52,163 nucleotides of DNA from an uncultured Sutterella sp. (GCA_905201055.1 CAJKMT010000006.1:1-52163); one strand, 5' to 3'. Positions 8,823 to 18,545 are shown, counted from the stretch's first letter. The notes: generated by a model from the sequence alone, not told the origin. Numbers and translations: made by a program.

Positions 8823-11800
8823 TTAATATTTAATGGATGACCACACTTTATCAAGCCGTTTGACGCTGACAGGCATCGGTGTACGTAATTTCTGAGCAAA
8901 CAGAGACACTCTGAGCTCTTCGATCATCCAACGGAATTCTTCCAATCGACTGTCCGTGACACCTTTTCGAGCAGCAAGCTCCCTTTCATACATCGTCACG
9001 AAACGAGTCACATCACGCATTTTCTGCGCATCTTTGTCAGGCTCATCACGCCGTTTTTCCAATCTCACTAGCACGGCATTGAGGTAGCGAGGATAGTGCG
9101 AAAGATGCGAGTAGCCAATTTTAAGCAAAAAGTCTTTGAAAAACAGACTCTTTAACTGATGCTCCACATCTTCAAGAACCCACTTGTCAGAGCAAGTCTT
9201 CAGTTTCTTGGTGACGTTCCCGGTCAATGACACGATTTCCCCCAATAATCGGGAAATATCCTGAGCGATGAGATTAAGTTTGCCTTTTGCTTCCTGACGC
9301 CGGACTTCAAACTGCTCTTGATTCGCCGGCAAAGGTTCAAACAGTGCACACTGCATGAGCGAGGCGTCAATGACAGCCTCCCGCATTGTTTCGAAACTCT
9401 CAAACACATCGGCAAGCGGCTCCAACATCGAGGCCTGCATCTGCACGTTTTGCAGCGTTTTCAGATTTTTTTCAAGATAGCGAATTTGCTCACGCAGCTG
9501 CAGCTTAAATAAGCGCAAAAGCCCCTTGCGATGCTGTCGCGCTGCCTCATCGGGACTATCGAAAACTTCAAGCAAACAGTGCGTTTTACAGTCCACCAAA
9601 GCGGGATGCCCGATCAGAGATTGCCCCTTACGTTTGATTTCCATGATGTCAGGCAATTCACCGAAATTCCATTCGACAATTTCCTGTTCACCTTCATGAG
9701 AAATTTCGTTATCCTGGGCAGCAACTTCCTGGAAAGACTTCTGAGCCTGCTGTCCTAACTGTGATTTCAAGCCCGCCAAATTCCTGTCCATTTCAATCTG
9801 TCTGCCGTATTCATCCAGAATTTTGAAATTCATGATCAGATGGGCAGGCAACTGCTCGAGCTTAAAGTCCTGAACCTGAGGCCGCACGGAGCATTGTGCT
9901 TCAATGTCTTCACACAAAACCTGAAGCAGCGGTTTTTGTCCTATCAACGACTGGTTTCTTTGTACAAACGCTTTGGCATATTCGGCCAAAGGCACACAGT
10001 GTCGGCGGTAACGCTGCGGCAGGCTTTTGAGCAAAAGCTGAACCTTTTCTTTGAGCATACCGGGCACAAGCCACTGAGTTTGAATCTCATCGACTAAATT
10101 CAAAGCATAAAGAGGCACAGCAAGCGTGACCCCGTCTCTGGGGCTGCCTGGCTCAAAATGATAGGTCAGTGCCATCGACACCCCTTTCATTTCCATGGCT
10201 TTCGGGAAATATTCCGTAGTAATGCCGCTTGCCTCATGACGCATAAGCTCTTCGCGAGACAAGTAAAGCATTTTGGGATTTTCCTTTTCCGCCTTTTTTC
10301 GCCACTGCTCAAAAGTGACGGCACTGACAACCTCTTCGGGCAAGTGCTGATCGTAAAACTGAACAATCAGTTCATCGTCGACCAAGACATCCAGGCGCCG
10401 GGCCTTATGTTCAAGATTGCGAATTTCCCGAACAAGCTGCTGGTTATGTCTGAAAAAAGGTGCCTGTGTTTCAAATTCTCCGTTGACCAGTGCCTCTCGA
10501 ATAAAGAGTTCGCGGCATAAAGCGGGATCTTTATCCGTATAGGTGACTTTTCTTTGAGCGTAAACGGTCAATCCGTAAATGGTGCCCTTTTCCATCGCCA
10601 TGACGGCACCCGCCTTTTTCTCCCAGTGCGGCTCCGAGTAACTCTTCTTGATTAAATGACGGCCGACTCGTTCTACCCACTGAGGATCCACGTCGGCCAC
10701 GGTTCTCGCAAACAGTCGGGACGTCTCCACAAGTTCAGCGGCCATGATCCAGCGTCCGCACTTCTTTACTCGGGGCGACCCGGGCCAAATGAAAAATTTA
10801 ATGCCTCGGGCTCCCAAAAATGGAGCCGATTTTGCATCCGCATCCGGAATCTTATAGCCCAAATTCCCCAAAAGTCCGCTCAAAAGCGCTGTATGAACCT
10901 GCTCGTAGTTAGCCTCTTTTTCATTAATTTTCCAACCGAGCTCAGCGGTCAATTCTTTTAGCTGCCGATACACATCACGCCACTCACGCAAGCGCCTCGG
11001 ACTTAAGAATTTACGTCGGAATTCTTCGGTGAGTTTTCGATTGCTTTCCTTGTGTTCCATGGCATTTTGGACATAACGCCAAAGTTTCACAAAGGTAGAG
11101 AAATCACTCTTATCATCAGCCATAGCCCGATGCACATTATCTGCAGCCTCCTGCCGATCCAAGGGCCTCTCCCGCGGGTCCTGAACAGACAGAGCACTGG
11201 CAATAATTAAAACCTCAGCCAATGCATCATTGTCTTTGGCTGCAAGCAGCATACGAGCCACTTTGGGGTCAACCGGCAGTTTGGCCAATGCCCGACCCGT
11301 ATCGGTAAGACGCTCTTTATCATCAATCGCATTGAGTTCTTTCAACAAAGAAAGTCCGTCGACAATCGCTCGATTGGGCGGGGCCTGCACAAATGGAAAT
11401 GCTCTTGCATCGCCCAGCTTCAGGGATTTCATCCTCAAAATAGCCGCTGCGAGATTGGTTCGCATAATTTCCGGATCAGAGAAGGGAGCTCGTCTTGCAA
11501 AATCTTCTTCGCTGTACAAGCGAATGCAGATACCATTGGCGACGCGACCGCAGCGGCCTGATCGTTGATTTGCCGATGCCTGACTGACCGGTTCCACTAA
11601 CAGCTGATCAACTTTATTGCGATAAGAATAACGTTTGACTCTGGCCAAACCGGTATCAACCACGTAGTGAATCCCCGGCACAGTAATAGAGGTTTCCGCT
11701 ACGTTGGTAGACAAAACAATTCTTCTTTTTTCGCTGGGCTTAAAGACTTTTTCCTGCTCGGCAGCCGAAAGTCTGGCGTACAGCGGCAAAATTTCCGTCG

Positions 11801-12743
11801 TCGGCGGCTGAGAATGACTTAAAAGCTCCGTTGCTTCCCGAATTTCCCGCTCACCCGGCAAAAACACCAAAATATCCCCGGGTCCCTCGCGAGAAAGCTC
11901 ATCGCAAGCGTCGGAAATAGCCAGCATTAGGCTTTTGTCATCGGTCTCATCTTCATCTTCAGGCGCGCGGTAACGGATTTCAACCGGATAGGTACGACCC
12001 GAGACAGTTAGAACCGGAGCCGGTTTCCCCGATTCATCGGCAAAATGCTTGGCAAAGCGTTCACTGTCAATCGTTGCTGAAGTGACGATGACTTTCAAAT
12101 CCGGGCGTTTTTTCAGCAGTCCTTTTAAATATCCGAGCAAAAAGTCAATGTTGATACTGCGTTCGTGCGCCTCGTCGATAATAATCGTGTCATAAGCCTT
12201 CAGAAGCGGGTCGCCTTGGGTTTCGGCAAGCAAAATCCCGTCGGTCATCAGCTTCACCTTCGCCGTCGGATCTGTTTTGTCGGTGAAGCGAACTTTAAAC
12301 CCTACCCACTGACCGAGTTCTGTGCCGGTTTCTTCTGCCAAGCGTTTGGCGATGGAGGAAGCGGCGATGCGTCGGGGCTGCGTATGAGCAATTTTGCCTT
12401 TTCTGCCTCGCCCCGCCAATACGCAAAGTTTGGGCAGCTGCGTGGTTTTCCCCGAGCCTGTTTCGCCGCAAAGAATCACTACCCGATTTTTCTTGATTGT
12501 CTCAATGATCTCATCGGCGCGCTCAGAAACGGGCAATCCCGGCATCGGAGTCAAGCGTGCCCGAGAAGTCTCCTTTTGCTGAGGCTTACTCTTTTTACTC
12601 TCGTCCGGTGATTTATCACTTTGCTTAGCCTTTGCCCGAAGCATCTCCTTTTGCTTTTGCAATGCCTCACTATTTTCCCGAGCTTGTTGAATTCTCGCCT
12701 GCATCAAACCGCTTAATTGATCTCGGAGACTATTACCACTCAC
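8823..12743 (-). CDS. hrpA: ATP-dependent RNA helicase HrpA
   Basis: HrpA is a large DEAH-box RNA helicase linked to rescue of stalled ribosomes. The 1306-residue length matches E. coli HrpA. Motif I GETGSGKT is at residues 93-100, DEAH at 190-193, then TSATID and the motif VI QRSGRCGR. The helicase-associated, OB-fold and long HrpA-specific C-terminal regions follow. The start is a GTG at 12743 supported by GAGG with 8-nt spacing. The N-terminal 65 residues are rich in Gln, Lys and Glu and look like a charged helical tail. The Fe-S oxidoreductase gene follows after 11 nt on the same strand. Confidence 0.95.
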   Translation of the reverse strand: MSGNSLRDQLSGLMQARIQQARENSEALQKQKEMLRAKAKQSDKSPDESKKSKPQQKETSRARLTPMPGLPVSERADEIIETIKKNRVVILCGETGSGKTTQLPKLCVLAGRGRKGKIAHTQPRRIAASSIAKRLAEETGTELGQWVGFKVRFTDKTDPTAKVKLMTDGILLAETQGDPLLKAYDTIIIDEAHERSINIDFLLGYLKGLLKKRPDLKVIVTSATIDSERFAKHFADESGKPAPVLTVSGRTYPVEIRYRAPEDEDETDDKSLMLAISDACDELSREGPGDILVFLPGEREIREATELLSHSQPPTTEILPLYARLSAAEQEKVFKPSEKRRIVLSTNVAETSITVPGIHYVVDTGLARVKRYSYRNKVDQLLVEPVSQASANQRSGRCGRVANGICIRLYSEEDFARRAPFSDPEIMRTNLAAAILRMKSLKLGDARAFPFVQAPPNRAIVDGLSLLKELNAIDDKERLTDTGRALAKLPVDPKVARMLLAAKDNDALAEVLIIASALSVQDPRERPLDRQEAADNVHRAMADDKSDFSTFVKLWRYVQNAMEHKESNRKLTEEFRRKFLSPRRLREWRDVYRQLKELTAELGWKINEKEANYEQVHTALLSGLLGNLGYKIPDADAKSAPFLGARGIKFFIWPGSPRVKKCGRWIMAAELVETSRLFARTVADVDPQWVERVGRHLIKKSYSEPHWEKKAGAVMAMEKGTIYGLTVYAQRKVTYTDKDPALCRELFIREALVNGEFETQAPFFRHNQQLVREIRNLEHKARRLDVLVDDELIVQFYDQHLPEEVVSAVTFEQWRKKAEKENPKMLYLSREELMRHEASGITTEYFPKAMEMKGVSMALTYHFEPGSPRDGVTLAVPLYALNLVDEIQTQWLVPGMLKEKVQLLLKSLPQRYRRHCVPLAEYAKAFVQRNQSLIGQKPLLQVLCEDIEAQCSVRPQVQDFKLEQLPAHLIMNFKILDEYGRQIEMDRNLAGLKSQLGQQAQKSFQEVAAQDNEISHEGEQEIVEWNFGELPDIMEIKRKGQSLIGHPALVDCKTHCLLEVFDSPDEAARQHRKGLLRLFKLQLREQIRYLEKNLKTLQNVQMQASMLEPLADVFESFETMREAVIDASLMQCALFEPLPANQEQFEVRRQEAKGKLNLIAQDISRLLGEIVSLTGNVTKKLKTCSDKWVLEDVEHQLKSLFFKDFLLKIGYSHLSHYPRYLNAVLVRLEKRRDEPDKDAQKMRDVTRFVTMYERELAARKGVTDSRLEEFRWMIEELRVSLFAQKLRTPMPVSVKRLDKVWSSIKY

Positions 12744-12772
12744 CGCATTAACCTCGCACTGAACTTTTCAAC

Positions 12773-12801
12773 AAGACAAATTTCAATCGAATTCGTACAA
12801 T
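12773..12801 (+). promoter_or_regulatory. Possible promoter of yggX
   Basis: AAGACA (12773-12778) and TACAAT (12796-12801) are 17 bp apart, upstream of a strong RBS and the yggX ATG. The -35 is only a partial match. Confidence 0.4.
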
Positions 12802-12840
12802 AGACAACAGTTTTATTCAACTATAGGAGAGACAATCAGT

Positions 12841-13110
12841 ATGGCTCGCATGGTCCACTGTCTCAAACTTAACAAAGAAGCTGAAGGGCTCGATTTTGCA
12901 CCGCTGCCCGGTCCCCTCGGTCAGAAGGTCTATGAAAACATCTCCAAAGAAGCTTGGAATGAATGGATTCGTTTGCAAACTATGATGGTAAACGAATACC
13001 AACTCAACCTCGCTGACCCCGAAGCACGAAAGCATTTGCTCGGACAAATGCAAAAATACCTTTTCGGTGACGGTGTTGAGGCTGTCCCCAACTACACTCC
13101 CCCGAAATAA
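12841..13110 (+). CDS. yggX: Probable Fe(2+)-trafficking protein / oxidative damage protection protein
   Basis: YggX is a small cytoplasmic protein implicated in protecting and repairing Fe-S clusters under oxidative stress. The 89-residue product has the full family pattern: the N-terminal MARMVHC with the conserved Cys at residue 7, the LGQKVYENISKEAW and EWIRLQTMMVNEYQLN stretches, and FGDG near the end. The RBS AGGAGAG is strong. It is a single-gene unit between hrpA (divergent) and rpiA (convergent) with its own terminator. It suits an organism whose other genes depend on Fe-S clusters. Confidence 0.95.
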   Translation: MARMVHCLKLNKEAEGLDFAPLPGPLGQKVYENISKEAWNEWIRLQTMMVNEYQLNLADPEARKHLLGQMQKYLFGDGVEAVPNYTPPK

Positions 13111-13116
13111 CTTCAT

Positions 13117-13148
13117 ATAATGGGCACCCGTCGGTGCCCATTATTTTT
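13117..13148 (+). terminator. Strong terminator between convergent yggX and rpiA
   Basis: A perfect 12-bp stem (ATAATGGGCACC / GGTGCCCATTAT) with a CGTC loop is followed by five T. The 3' end overlaps the rpiA stop on the other strand. Confidence 0.9.
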
Positions 13149-13803
13149 AACGTTCAAACGTCTTCACGCCCTCTTCCGTCCCCAGTAAGAGTACATCGGC
13201 GCCACGCTTAGCAAAAAGACCGACGGTGACCACACCGACAATCTGGTTGAGTTTTTCTTCCCAATGAACCGGATCATCGATAGCCCAACCGTGGACATCC
13301 AAAATCTTATTGCCGTTATCCGTCGTGAAATCACGCAAAACGGGCTGTCCGCCCAATTTTTCAATTTCACGGCTGACCGCTCTGACAGCCATCGGAATCA
13401 CTTCAATGGGCAGCGGAAATTTCCCTAAGACTTCTACTTTCTTAGAGGCATCGGCGATACAGACGAATTTGTCGGAGACCATGGCGACAATTTTTTCCCG
13501 AGTCAGTGCGCCGCCGCCACCCTTGATCATGGCAAAATGCGGATCAATTTCATCGGCGCCGTCAATGTACACACTGATTTGATCCACTTCGTTGAGATCC
13601 AACACTTTAAAGCCGTAGGCCTGAAGTTTTTTAGTGGAACGAACGCTGCTTGAGACGCAGGCAGGCACATCAATTGCACTTTCCTTGAGTGCATCAATAA
13701 AGCAGTCCACGGTCGAACCGGTACCGACACCAAGAATTTCTCCCGGTTTAACGTACTGCAAAGCGGCACGACCGACCGCCATTTTCAACTCTTGCTGATT
13801 CAT
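13147..13803 (-). CDS. rpiA: Ribose-5-phosphate isomerase A
   Basis: RpiA interconverts ribose 5-phosphate and ribulose 5-phosphate in the non-oxidative pentose phosphate pathway. At 218 residues it has normal length, with the substrate-binding GVGTGSTVDCFI, the catalytic DGADEID and the KGGGGALTREKI motif. The ATG at 13803 follows AGAGGG. It faces yggX and shares the terminator region with it. A 189-bp gap separates it from the divergent histidine kinase gene. Confidence 0.96.
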   Translation of the reverse strand: MNQQELKMAVGRAALQYVKPGEILGVGTGSTVDCFIDALKESAIDVPACVSSSVRSTKKLQAYGFKVLDLNEVDQISVYIDGADEIDPHFAMIKGGGGALTREKIVAMVSDKFVCIADASKKVEVLGKFPLPIEVIPMAVRAVSREIEKLGGQPVLRDFTTDNGNKILDVHGWAIDDPVHWEEKLNQIVGVVTVGLFAKRGADVLLLGTEEGVKTFER

Positions 13804-13992
13804 GCGACCCTCTTATAAAACATCCGAAAAAACTGCTCAAATTTTAGCTTATTCAGCTCTTTCTCTAACAAAGACAATTCAGTTAAAAGAAGAAAATGTT
13901 TAATTTTATTTTCCTTAAGAACGCTTTCGGCTAGCCAGAGGCTTTTTGCACAGTTATCATTCAGGCTTAAGACATTTTCAATATCAAATACC

Positions 13993-16377
13993 GTGGAAAG
14001 CACTACTCCGATTTTTGCCGTCGAAACATTTAAAAGCCTGGGCGATAAGACATTTCGCGGGCAGAGTATGTTTGGCATCATCATGACCTGGATCATGCTG
14101 ATCTGCGTGATTATCGGATTGCTTTTTATCGGCCGTGTTATTCAAACAGAAGATCAAAAGTCTCAGCTCTCGCAGCTGCATCAAACCACAGAATTATGGG
14201 CAGAGGCTTTTTCCATTCGTTTAAATTCAGACTTGGAGCGCCTCAATCAACTGCACCACGCCCTGCCGCCCAATCAAAGTTTTCATGAGAATTTGCAGCG
14301 CCTGCAGACCCAATCTCGAGAGTTAATGCAAGACCGAGATGAAATTCTCGAAATTGATTACACGGACAGCAAAAATCAAGTTTTAGCCTCTTTCGCTTCC
14401 CCTCACCCCTTCGGAGACATTACCTTCAGAGTCGGTGAATTCTATCGACGTGCCGCAACGGCCGCCGCCATTTCCAGGGCCAAGCGCACAGGCTCTTCCT
14501 CATTTTCAGAACCTTATTCACTGCCTATCGAAGGCTCTCCTTTCATTGATTTGGTTTCCCCCGCAGTCATTGGGGACAGAGCCTATTTGCAGATTTCACG
14601 TATTTCAATCTGGTCACTGCTTCGTCAAGCTACCCAAAACAGGCGCGACTCCTCTTTTCGAACGAGTTTACTTTACAACGGTACACCGATTGTCGCCGCC
14701 AGTACTGACTCACATCGTCAGACAATCACTTATCGAATGAAACTGGAACCGTTGCCCGCCGGCTTTGAATTACAAGTTTCCAGTTACGCCCAGGGTCTTT
14801 TAACTCAAAACACGCTTTTCTGGGTGATCAGTGCATTGGGAATCTTTTTGATTGTGGCGCTTTTAGGTCTCATTCGTTTTAACTGGAGACAAAACAGTAC
14901 CGAAACCGCCCTTCGGGCTGAGACAGCTTTGAGAAAAACCATTGCCGACAGCCAGTTATCGGGTGTACAGGTCACGGACCGTAACGGTCGGATTGTTTAT
15001 ACGAACCGCACCTTTACCGATCTCTTGGGGTTAAATTCCAACGATAACCTGATCGGTCAGCTTCCTCCGTACTCTTACTGGCCGGAAGGTGATGCAAGAG
15101 TTCGCCTGATGGAACTGTTTGACACCATTAAACGCGGACAGACGACAACAACCAGTTATGAGTTTCATCCGATACGGCCTGATGGATCGACCTTCAGCGC
15201 GTTTATCTATATTTCACCGATGATCACGGTGGAAGGCACTCAACTGGGCTGGCTTTGGACACTGACTGATATTTCCGAAATCCGACAGGCTCAAGAGCGA
15301 GTGACAGCCGCTCATGAACGCTTCACCCGTGTGTTGGAATCCATGCAGGATGCCATCAGTGTGGTTGATCCGCAAAGTAATGTTTTACTGTTTTCCAACA
15401 CGGTCTATGACAAGCTCTTCGGTCCGGACAGTTCGGGACATTTGCAGGCCCATAAAGAGTTTGTCAGTCAGCACAGAGAAAAGCCCATTTCACAAACGGG
15501 CGATATCACTGCCGACATCTACATGGAAGAGACTGACAAGTGGTTTGAACTGCACGAAAGAACCATTACCTGGACAGATCGCACGGAAGTGCGCCTGCAG
15601 ATTCTCTCCGATATTACGGAAAGACGCAGAAATGAAAATCTTCTGGCCGAACAGCAGGCACGCTCGGAACTCAACTCCCGCCTGGTTACCATGGGTGAAA
15701 TGGCAAGCTCTCTTGCTCACGAACTCAATCAGCCGCTCACGGCGATTTCCAACTACGCCTACATTGTCGGCAGCATGATGCAAAAGGCCGGCGTTCCGGA
15801 AGATCACGAAATGTTCTACTCGGTTTCACGCATCGGAGCTCAGGCGCAAAGAGCCGCAGGCATTATTCAGCGCATCCGTTCGTTTACCAAACGAAGCGAA
15901 CCCAAAATGGAATCCATTCCCGTGATCAATTTGGTTAAAGAAGTTATGGAATTGGCCAATATTCAGGCCAGACGCCACAAGGCCAAATTGCAGTACTACA
16001 TTGCTCAGGATATTTCGAACGTTTGGTGCGATGAAATCATGATCGAACAGGTTTTGCTAAACCTGATAAAAAACGGAATTGAAGCCAGTGCTGGTATTGC
16101 CGGTCAAAAACCGGAAGTCACTCTGACAATCTATTCAACGATTGAACACAATGTGGTCTTTGAAGTTGCCGATAACGGCAGCGGCATTGACGATGAACAT
16201 AAGGCTCAGCTCTTTGATCCGTTCTTTACAACCAAATCAACGGGCATGGGCATGGGGCTGAATATCTGCAGAACAATTGTTGAACTTCACCACGGACGGC
16301 TGACAATTTCGGACAATATCGGTCGGGGTACGATCTTTACACTGATGTTGCCGTCCGAAAAACAACAAACAGTTTAA
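13993..16377 (+). CDS. Membrane sensor histidine kinase with PAS domains
   Basis: This is the sensor of a two-component pair. A first membrane helix (about residues 26-49) and a second (about 275-296) bracket a roughly 225-residue periplasmic sensing domain. Two PAS-like regions follow (about 310-425 and 435-540). HisKA carries the phospho-acceptor H576 in SLAHELNQPLTAISNY, and the ATPase domain has an N box (LNLIKNGIEA) and glycine-rich boxes (DNGSGID, GMGMGLNICRTI). The length of 794 fits DctB/FixL-like kinases. The frame opens at a GTG (13993); an ATG at 14068 has a better purine-rich upstream, but starting there would trim the cytoplasmic tail, so the start is uncertain. The FixJ-type regulator lies 47 nt downstream. 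The signal is unknown. Confidence 0.85.
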   Translation: MESTTPIFAVETFKSLGDKTFRGQSMFGIIMTWIMLICVIIGLLFIGRVIQTEDQKSQLSQLHQTTELWAEAFSIRLNSDLERLNQLHHALPPNQSFHENLQRLQTQSRELMQDRDEILEIDYTDSKNQVLASFASPHPFGDITFRVGEFYRRAATAAAISRAKRTGSSSFSEPYSLPIEGSPFIDLVSPAVIGDRAYLQISRISIWSLLRQATQNRRDSSFRTSLLYNGTPIVAASTDSHRQTITYRMKLEPLPAGFELQVSSYAQGLLTQNTLFWVISALGIFLIVALLGLIRFNWRQNSTETALRAETALRKTIADSQLSGVQVTDRNGRIVYTNRTFTDLLGLNSNDNLIGQLPPYSYWPEGDARVRLMELFDTIKRGQTTTTSYEFHPIRPDGSTFSAFIYISPMITVEGTQLGWLWTLTDISEIRQAQERVTAAHERFTRVLESMQDAISVVDPQSNVLLFSNTVYDKLFGPDSSGHLQAHKEFVSQHREKPISQTGDITADIYMEETDKWFELHERTITWTDRTEVRLQILSDITERRRNENLLAEQQARSELNSRLVTMGEMASSLAHELNQPLTAISNYAYIVGSMMQKAGVPEDHEMFYSVSRIGAQAQRAAGIIQRIRSFTKRSEPKMESIPVINLVKEVMELANIQARRHKAKLQYYIAQDISNVWCDEIMIEQVLLNLIKNGIEASAGIAGQKPEVTLTIYSTIEHNVVFEVADNGSGIDDEHKAQLFDPFFTTKSTGMGMGLNICRTIVELHHGRLTISDNIGRGTIFTLMLPSEKQQTV

Positions 16378-16424
16378 AATGAATTTTTATTGAAAAATCA
16401 CGGCTTGTTGCCCACTTTTGAATT

Positions 16425-17075
16425 ATGTCTTTCCCTACATTCAATTTTGAAAATATCCGCAAAGAACCCATCGGCACGATTTATCTCGTTGACGATGACG
16501 CCGATGTTCGTGACTCTCTGCGCAGACTTTTGGAAACGGAGGGCTACCGAGTAGAAGCGTACGACAGCGGTGAGGCATTTCTTGCCAAGTACGACCCCAA
16601 TGCGATCGCTGTCTTGTTGCTCGACCAACGCATGCCGGGTATGCCCGGCACGGAAGTGCAGGATCATTTGATCGCTCGCAAAGCGTCTATTCCCGTCGTG
16701 TTTTTAACCGGACACGGTGATGTGCCGATGGCTGTAAGCGCCCTGAAAAAAGGTGCCGCAGACTTCCTGCAGAAACCCGTAGAAGTCAAGCTTCTTTTAC
16801 CGCTCATTTCCCGCCTGTTATCTGAGGCTCGCGAGCAGCGTGTCAAGAATGAAAGGCAGGCTCTCAATGAAGCCATGCTCTCAAAATTGACTCCCCGCGA
16901 ACAACAGGTGCTTGAACGCATTGTGGCCGGTCGTTTGAATAAACAGATCGCCGATGACTTGGGTATTTCAATCAAAACGGTAGAAGCCCATCGCGCTTCC
17001 ATCATGGATAAAACCAACTCGGGAACGGTCGCAGACTTGATGCGAGTGGTGATGAGCGCCAACAAGCAGATTTAA
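16425..17075 (+). CDS. FixJ-type response regulator (receiver plus LuxR helix-turn-helix)
   Basis: The 216-residue protein has a receiver domain with an intact acidic pocket (VDDDADVRDSL), phospho-acceptor D67 in LLLDQRMPG and the switch Lys in FLQKPV. A LuxR/FixJ DNA-binding domain follows (LTPREQQVL, then NKQIADDLGISIKTVEAHR). It is the cognate partner of the kinase 47 nt upstream. The ten or so residues before the receiver are an extra tail. A weak hairpin and then folD follow, so no target operon adjoins. Family members control respiration, dicarboxylate use or tetrathionate use; which applies here cannot be told. Confidence 0.9.
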   Translation: MSFPTFNFENIRKEPIGTIYLVDDDADVRDSLRRLLETEGYRVEAYDSGEAFLAKYDPNAIAVLLLDQRMPGMPGTEVQDHLIARKASIPVVFLTGHGDVPMAVSALKKGAADFLQKPVEVKLLLPLISRLLSEAREQRVKNERQALNEAMLSKLTPREQQVLERIVAGRLNKQIADDLGISIKTVEAHRASIMDKTNSGTVADLMRVVMSANKQI

Positions 17076-17105
17076 TCTCACCTTTAAACAAGGTAATGCT
17101 GAGAG

Positions 17106-17130
17106 AGTCCGCCGGCTTTGGGCGGACTTT
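17106..17130 (+). terminator. Weak terminator after the response regulator
   Basis: An 8-bp stem (AGTCCGCC / GGCGGACT) with a 7-nt loop is followed by only three T, 30 nt after the regulator stop and 24 nt before folD. Partial read-through into folD is possible. Confidence 0.5.
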
Positions 17131-17154
17131 CCATAAGAGTTAGGAATTCGTGTT

Positions 17155-18003
17155 ATGTCAGCTCAAATAATTGACGGAAAAGCCATTGCCCGAGCCATTA
17201 GAGAGCGCACAAAAGAGGCCTCATCCAAGCTTCGCAGAGCGCCGGCTTTGGCTGTTGTGATGGTCGGAGAAAATCCTGCCAGTGCCGTTTATGTCAGAAA
17301 TAAAGTCAAAGCCTGCAACGAAGTGGGCATTACCTCTATTGAACATCGGCTGCCTGCCGACAGCTCGGATGAGCGCTTGCTCGAAGTCATTCGTGCTCTC
17401 AATGAGGATCCCTGCGTCGACGGTATCCTGGTTCAGCTGCCATTGCCCGAACACATGCATGCGGGTTTGATTCTGGAAACCATTGATCCGAGCAAGGATG
17501 TTGACGGTTTTCACATCTACAACACCGGAAAACTTGTTACAACCGGCGGCGGTTTTAAACCCTGCACTCCTGCCGGGATCATTGAGCTCTTAAAAGCCAT
17601 CAATTACCCAATTGAAGGCAAGCATGCCGTTATTCTCGGGCGCTCCAACATCGTGGGCAAACCCTTGGCTATGCTGATGCTTCAGGAAAATGCCACAGTC
17701 ACTATGACTCACAGTCATACACCAAACCTGAAACACTACACTTTGGACGCTGACATTCTGGTTGCCGCAATCGGCCGCGCCAAATACGTGACGTCGGATA
17801 TGATCAAACCGGGGGCTGTTGTGATTGATGTCGGCACAAATCGGGATGAAAACGGAAAATTATGCGGTGACGTTGATACGGAAAATGCAATGAAAGTGGC
17901 CGGATGGATAACGCCTGTGCCAGGCGGTGTCGGACCGATGACCATTGCCATGCTGATGCATAACACGTTGCTGTCCGCACAAAAAAGACAAAATCTTTTC
18001 TAA
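17155..18003 (+). CDS. folD: Bifunctional methylenetetrahydrofolate dehydrogenase / cyclohydrolase
   Basis: FolD interconverts 5,10-methylene- and 10-formyl-tetrahydrofolate, supplying C1 units for the purine pathway also encoded here. The 282-residue protein has the catalytic YVRNKVKACNEVGI region (Tyr and Lys), GILVQLPLPEH, PCTPAGI, the NADP-binding GRSNIVGKP and the PVPGGVGPMT signature. AGGA precedes the ATG at 17155. It is convergent with recX. Confidence 0.97.
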   Translation: MSAQIIDGKAIARAIRERTKEASSKLRRAPALAVVMVGENPASAVYVRNKVKACNEVGITSIEHRLPADSSDERLLEVIRALNEDPCVDGILVQLPLPEHMHAGLILETIDPSKDVDGFHIYNTGKLVTTGGGFKPCTPAGIIELLKAINYPIEGKHAVILGRSNIVGKPLAMLMLQENATVTMTHSHTPNLKHYTLDADILVAAIGRAKYVTSDMIKPGAVVIDVGTNRDENGKLCGDVDTENAMKVAGWITPVPGGVGPMTIAMLMHNTLLSAQKRQNLF

Positions 18004-18010
18004 AGCGCTA

Positions 18011-18037
18011 AAGGGGATGCCCTTAACACATCCCCTT
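18011..18037. terminator. Inverted repeat between convergent folD and recX
   Basis: AAGGGGATG (18011-18019) and CATCCCCTT (18029-18037) form a 9-bp stem that overlaps the recX stop. T tracts are poor on both sides, so it is only a possible two-way terminator. Confidence 0.45.
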
Positions 18038-18545
18038 ATTCGTCAAAATCATCAAACTGAACCACTCTGCGAGCGGTTTCCATTGAAAAGCCACGGGCTA
18101 ACAAATATCGCATTTGTTTGGCGCGCTCTTTGAAGTCAGCGGGCGGCTCTCCGAAACGCTTTTGCCAAAGCTGCTTGGCCCGATCGTACTCACTGACTCC
18201 GAGTTCCTCAATCGCACTGTTAATGAGATCCGCACTGACGCCGTTGTTTTTTAATTCGTAGGCGAGCCTCATGTTCCCGTAACGATTGGAGCGAACCCTC
18301 ACACGCGACTTCGCAAAGCGCTCATCGGATAAATACCCTTTTTGTTCCAAATCATCTAAAACGCTTTGCAGATCGTCCTCAGTTTCAAATTCCTTTAAAT
18401 ACCGCCGCAGTTTTTTTTGCAATTCCAACCGGCTGTATTCACGACGAGACAGGTACCCGACAGCCCGAGCCTTTAAACTCAGGCTGTCTCGGGTACCATG
18501 ACGCCGAGAGTCAGATTTTTGAGAATCTTCGCAATCAGAGTTCAT
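18036..18545 (-). CDS. recX: Regulatory protein RecX
   Basis: RecX binds RecA filaments and limits their extension. The 169-residue protein has the tandem three-helix repeats of the family: ARAVGYLSRREYSRLEL, LDDLEQKGYLSDERFAKSRV and RAKQMRYLLARGFSMETARRVV. Its ATG lies inside the recA 3' end (11-nt overlap), which couples translation and keeps RecX below RecA levels. The first 20 residues are polar and not part of the conserved fold. Confidence 0.93.
   Translation of the reverse strand: MNSDCEDSQKSDSRRHGTRDSLSLKARAVGYLSRREYSRLELQKKLRRYLKEFETEDDLQSVLDDLEQKGYLSDERFAKSRVRVRSNRYGNMRLAYELKNNGVSADLINSAIEELGVSEYDRAKQLWQKRFGEPPADFKERAKQMRYLLARGFSMETARRVVQFDDFDE

Noticed and set aside
13800..14096. 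A 98-codon minus-strand frame between rpiA and the histidine kinase
   Set aside because: It overlaps the 5' end of the kinase in antisense, lacks an RBS and has an implausible composition. The gap is better read as a divergent promoter region.
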